Shown here: piece after piece, positions 5,615 to 5,997 of the stretch
How the letters are laid out: every line of letters starts with the position of its first letter
Position numbering within the stretch: position 1 is the stretch's first letter
From: Alphaproteobacteria bacterium
Lineage (GTDB): Bacteria > Pseudomonadota > Alphaproteobacteria > SP197
Direction: 5' to 3'
DNA: 5,997 bases
NCBI GenBank assembly: GCA_022822575.1
Contig: JAJEBJ010000058.1
Location: 1 to 5,997 of the forward strand
The notes under the pieces: model-generated
Told to the model about the DNA's origin: nothing
What the model saw: only the letters and a program-made list of their open reading frames with translations
Database searches by the model: none
Made by a program: the position numbers and the translations under genes

Positions 5615-5997
5615 ATGAACAATCCGTTCCCCCTGTCCCGGGATGGCCTGCTCACCGCCTACCGTCGCATGAGGACAATCCGTGAATTCGAGGAACGCCT
5701 GCACGTGGAGTTTGCCAAGGGCGACATCGCAGGGTTCGTGCACCTCTACGCCGGCGAGGAGGCCGCAGGCGTCGGCATCATGATGCATCTCGAGGACCAC
5801 GACCGCATCGCCTCGACTCACCGCGGGCACGGCCATTGCATCGCCAAGGGCGTCGACGTCAGGGCCATGATGGCAGAGATCTACGGCAAGGCAACCGGTG
5901 CGTGTGCCGGCAAGGGAGGGTCGATGCACATTGCCGATCTCTCCAGGGGCATGATGGGCGCCAACGGCATCCTTGGCGCCGGAGCGCCGCTCATCTG
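5615..5997 (+). CDS. acoA: Thiamine-diphosphate dehydrogenase E1 alpha subunit, AcoA/PdhA type (partial, 3' end cut)
   Basis: The first 127 residues of an E1 alpha subunit; family members are about 320-350 residues, so over half lies beyond the right edge. These proteins pair with E1 beta to decarboxylate pyruvate or, in the aco system, to cleave acetoin with thiamine diphosphate and pass the acyl group to E2 lipoate. Visible motifs are MRTIREFEERL (19-29), FVHLYAGEEAAGVG (41-54), STHRGHGHCIAKG (67-79) and YGKATGACAGKGGSMHIAD (90-108), all close to AcoA and PdhA. The GDG...NN thiamine-diphosphate motif would fall outside the window. The ATG at 5615 has the site AAGGAG (5602-5607) seven bases upstream, which overlaps the acoX stop. 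The acoX neighbour favours an acetoin-dehydrogenase-type enzyme, but pyruvate or another 2-oxo acid remains possible until the beta and E2 genes are seen. The reading frame is open to the last base. Confidence 0.88.
   Translation, partial: MNNPFPLSRDGLLTAYRRMRTIREFEERLHVEFAKGDIAGFVHLYAGEEAAGVGIMMHLEDHDRIASTHRGHGHCIAKGVDVRAMMAEIYGKATGACAGKGGSMHIADLSRGMMGANGILGAGAPLI

Noticed and set aside
4316..5929. A 537-codon open frame on the minus strand across acoX and the E1 alpha start
   Set aside because: The translation is rich in Gly, Asp, His and Arg with no recognisable domain, and it lies opposite two well-supported genes.

Overview
The window is GC-rich and densely coded. Codon use and gene types suggest a proteobacterium, most likely an alphaproteobacterium; this is an inference from style and homology, with no taxonomic marker in the window. 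I see no tRNA, rRNA, CRISPR array, insertion sequence or phage gene. Every strong reading frame belongs to a metabolic, transport or redox gene.

Left half (1-3356), all leftward. In the order of transcription there is a YfcG-type glutathione transferase / disulfide reductase (3356 to 2646), an uncharacterised protein of 232 residues (2635 to 1937), a small ArsC/Spx-fold protein of the YffB type (1940 to 1596) and a sodium:alanine/glycine symporter (1458 to 49). The first three are packed as an operon: a 10-base gap, then a GTGA stop/start overlap. The symporter follows after 137 bases and has its own good Shine-Dalgarno site. A GC-rich hairpin lies just beyond its stop.

Right half (3472-5997), all rightward. 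An Fe(II)/2-oxoglutarate dioxygenase of the TauD/TfdA superfamily is followed after 31 bases by an AcoX-type ATP-NAD kinase-like protein. After 12 more bases comes the start of a thiamine-diphosphate dehydrogenase E1 alpha subunit of the AcoA/PdhA type, cut by the window edge. AcoX next to AcoA is the hallmark of acetoin dehydrogenase loci. E1 beta and E2 genes would be expected to the right, outside the window.

The two operons diverge from a 115-base gap (3357-3471) that must hold promoters for both. The most interesting point is the 2-oxoglutarate dioxygenase at the head of an aco-like operon. It suggests an oxygenative step that feeds a 2-oxo acid or acetoin-like compound to the dehydrogenase, but the substrate cannot be read from the sequence. 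The second is the uncharacterised protein set between two glutathione/thiol-type proteins. Nothing else departs clearly from ordinary metabolic gene content.
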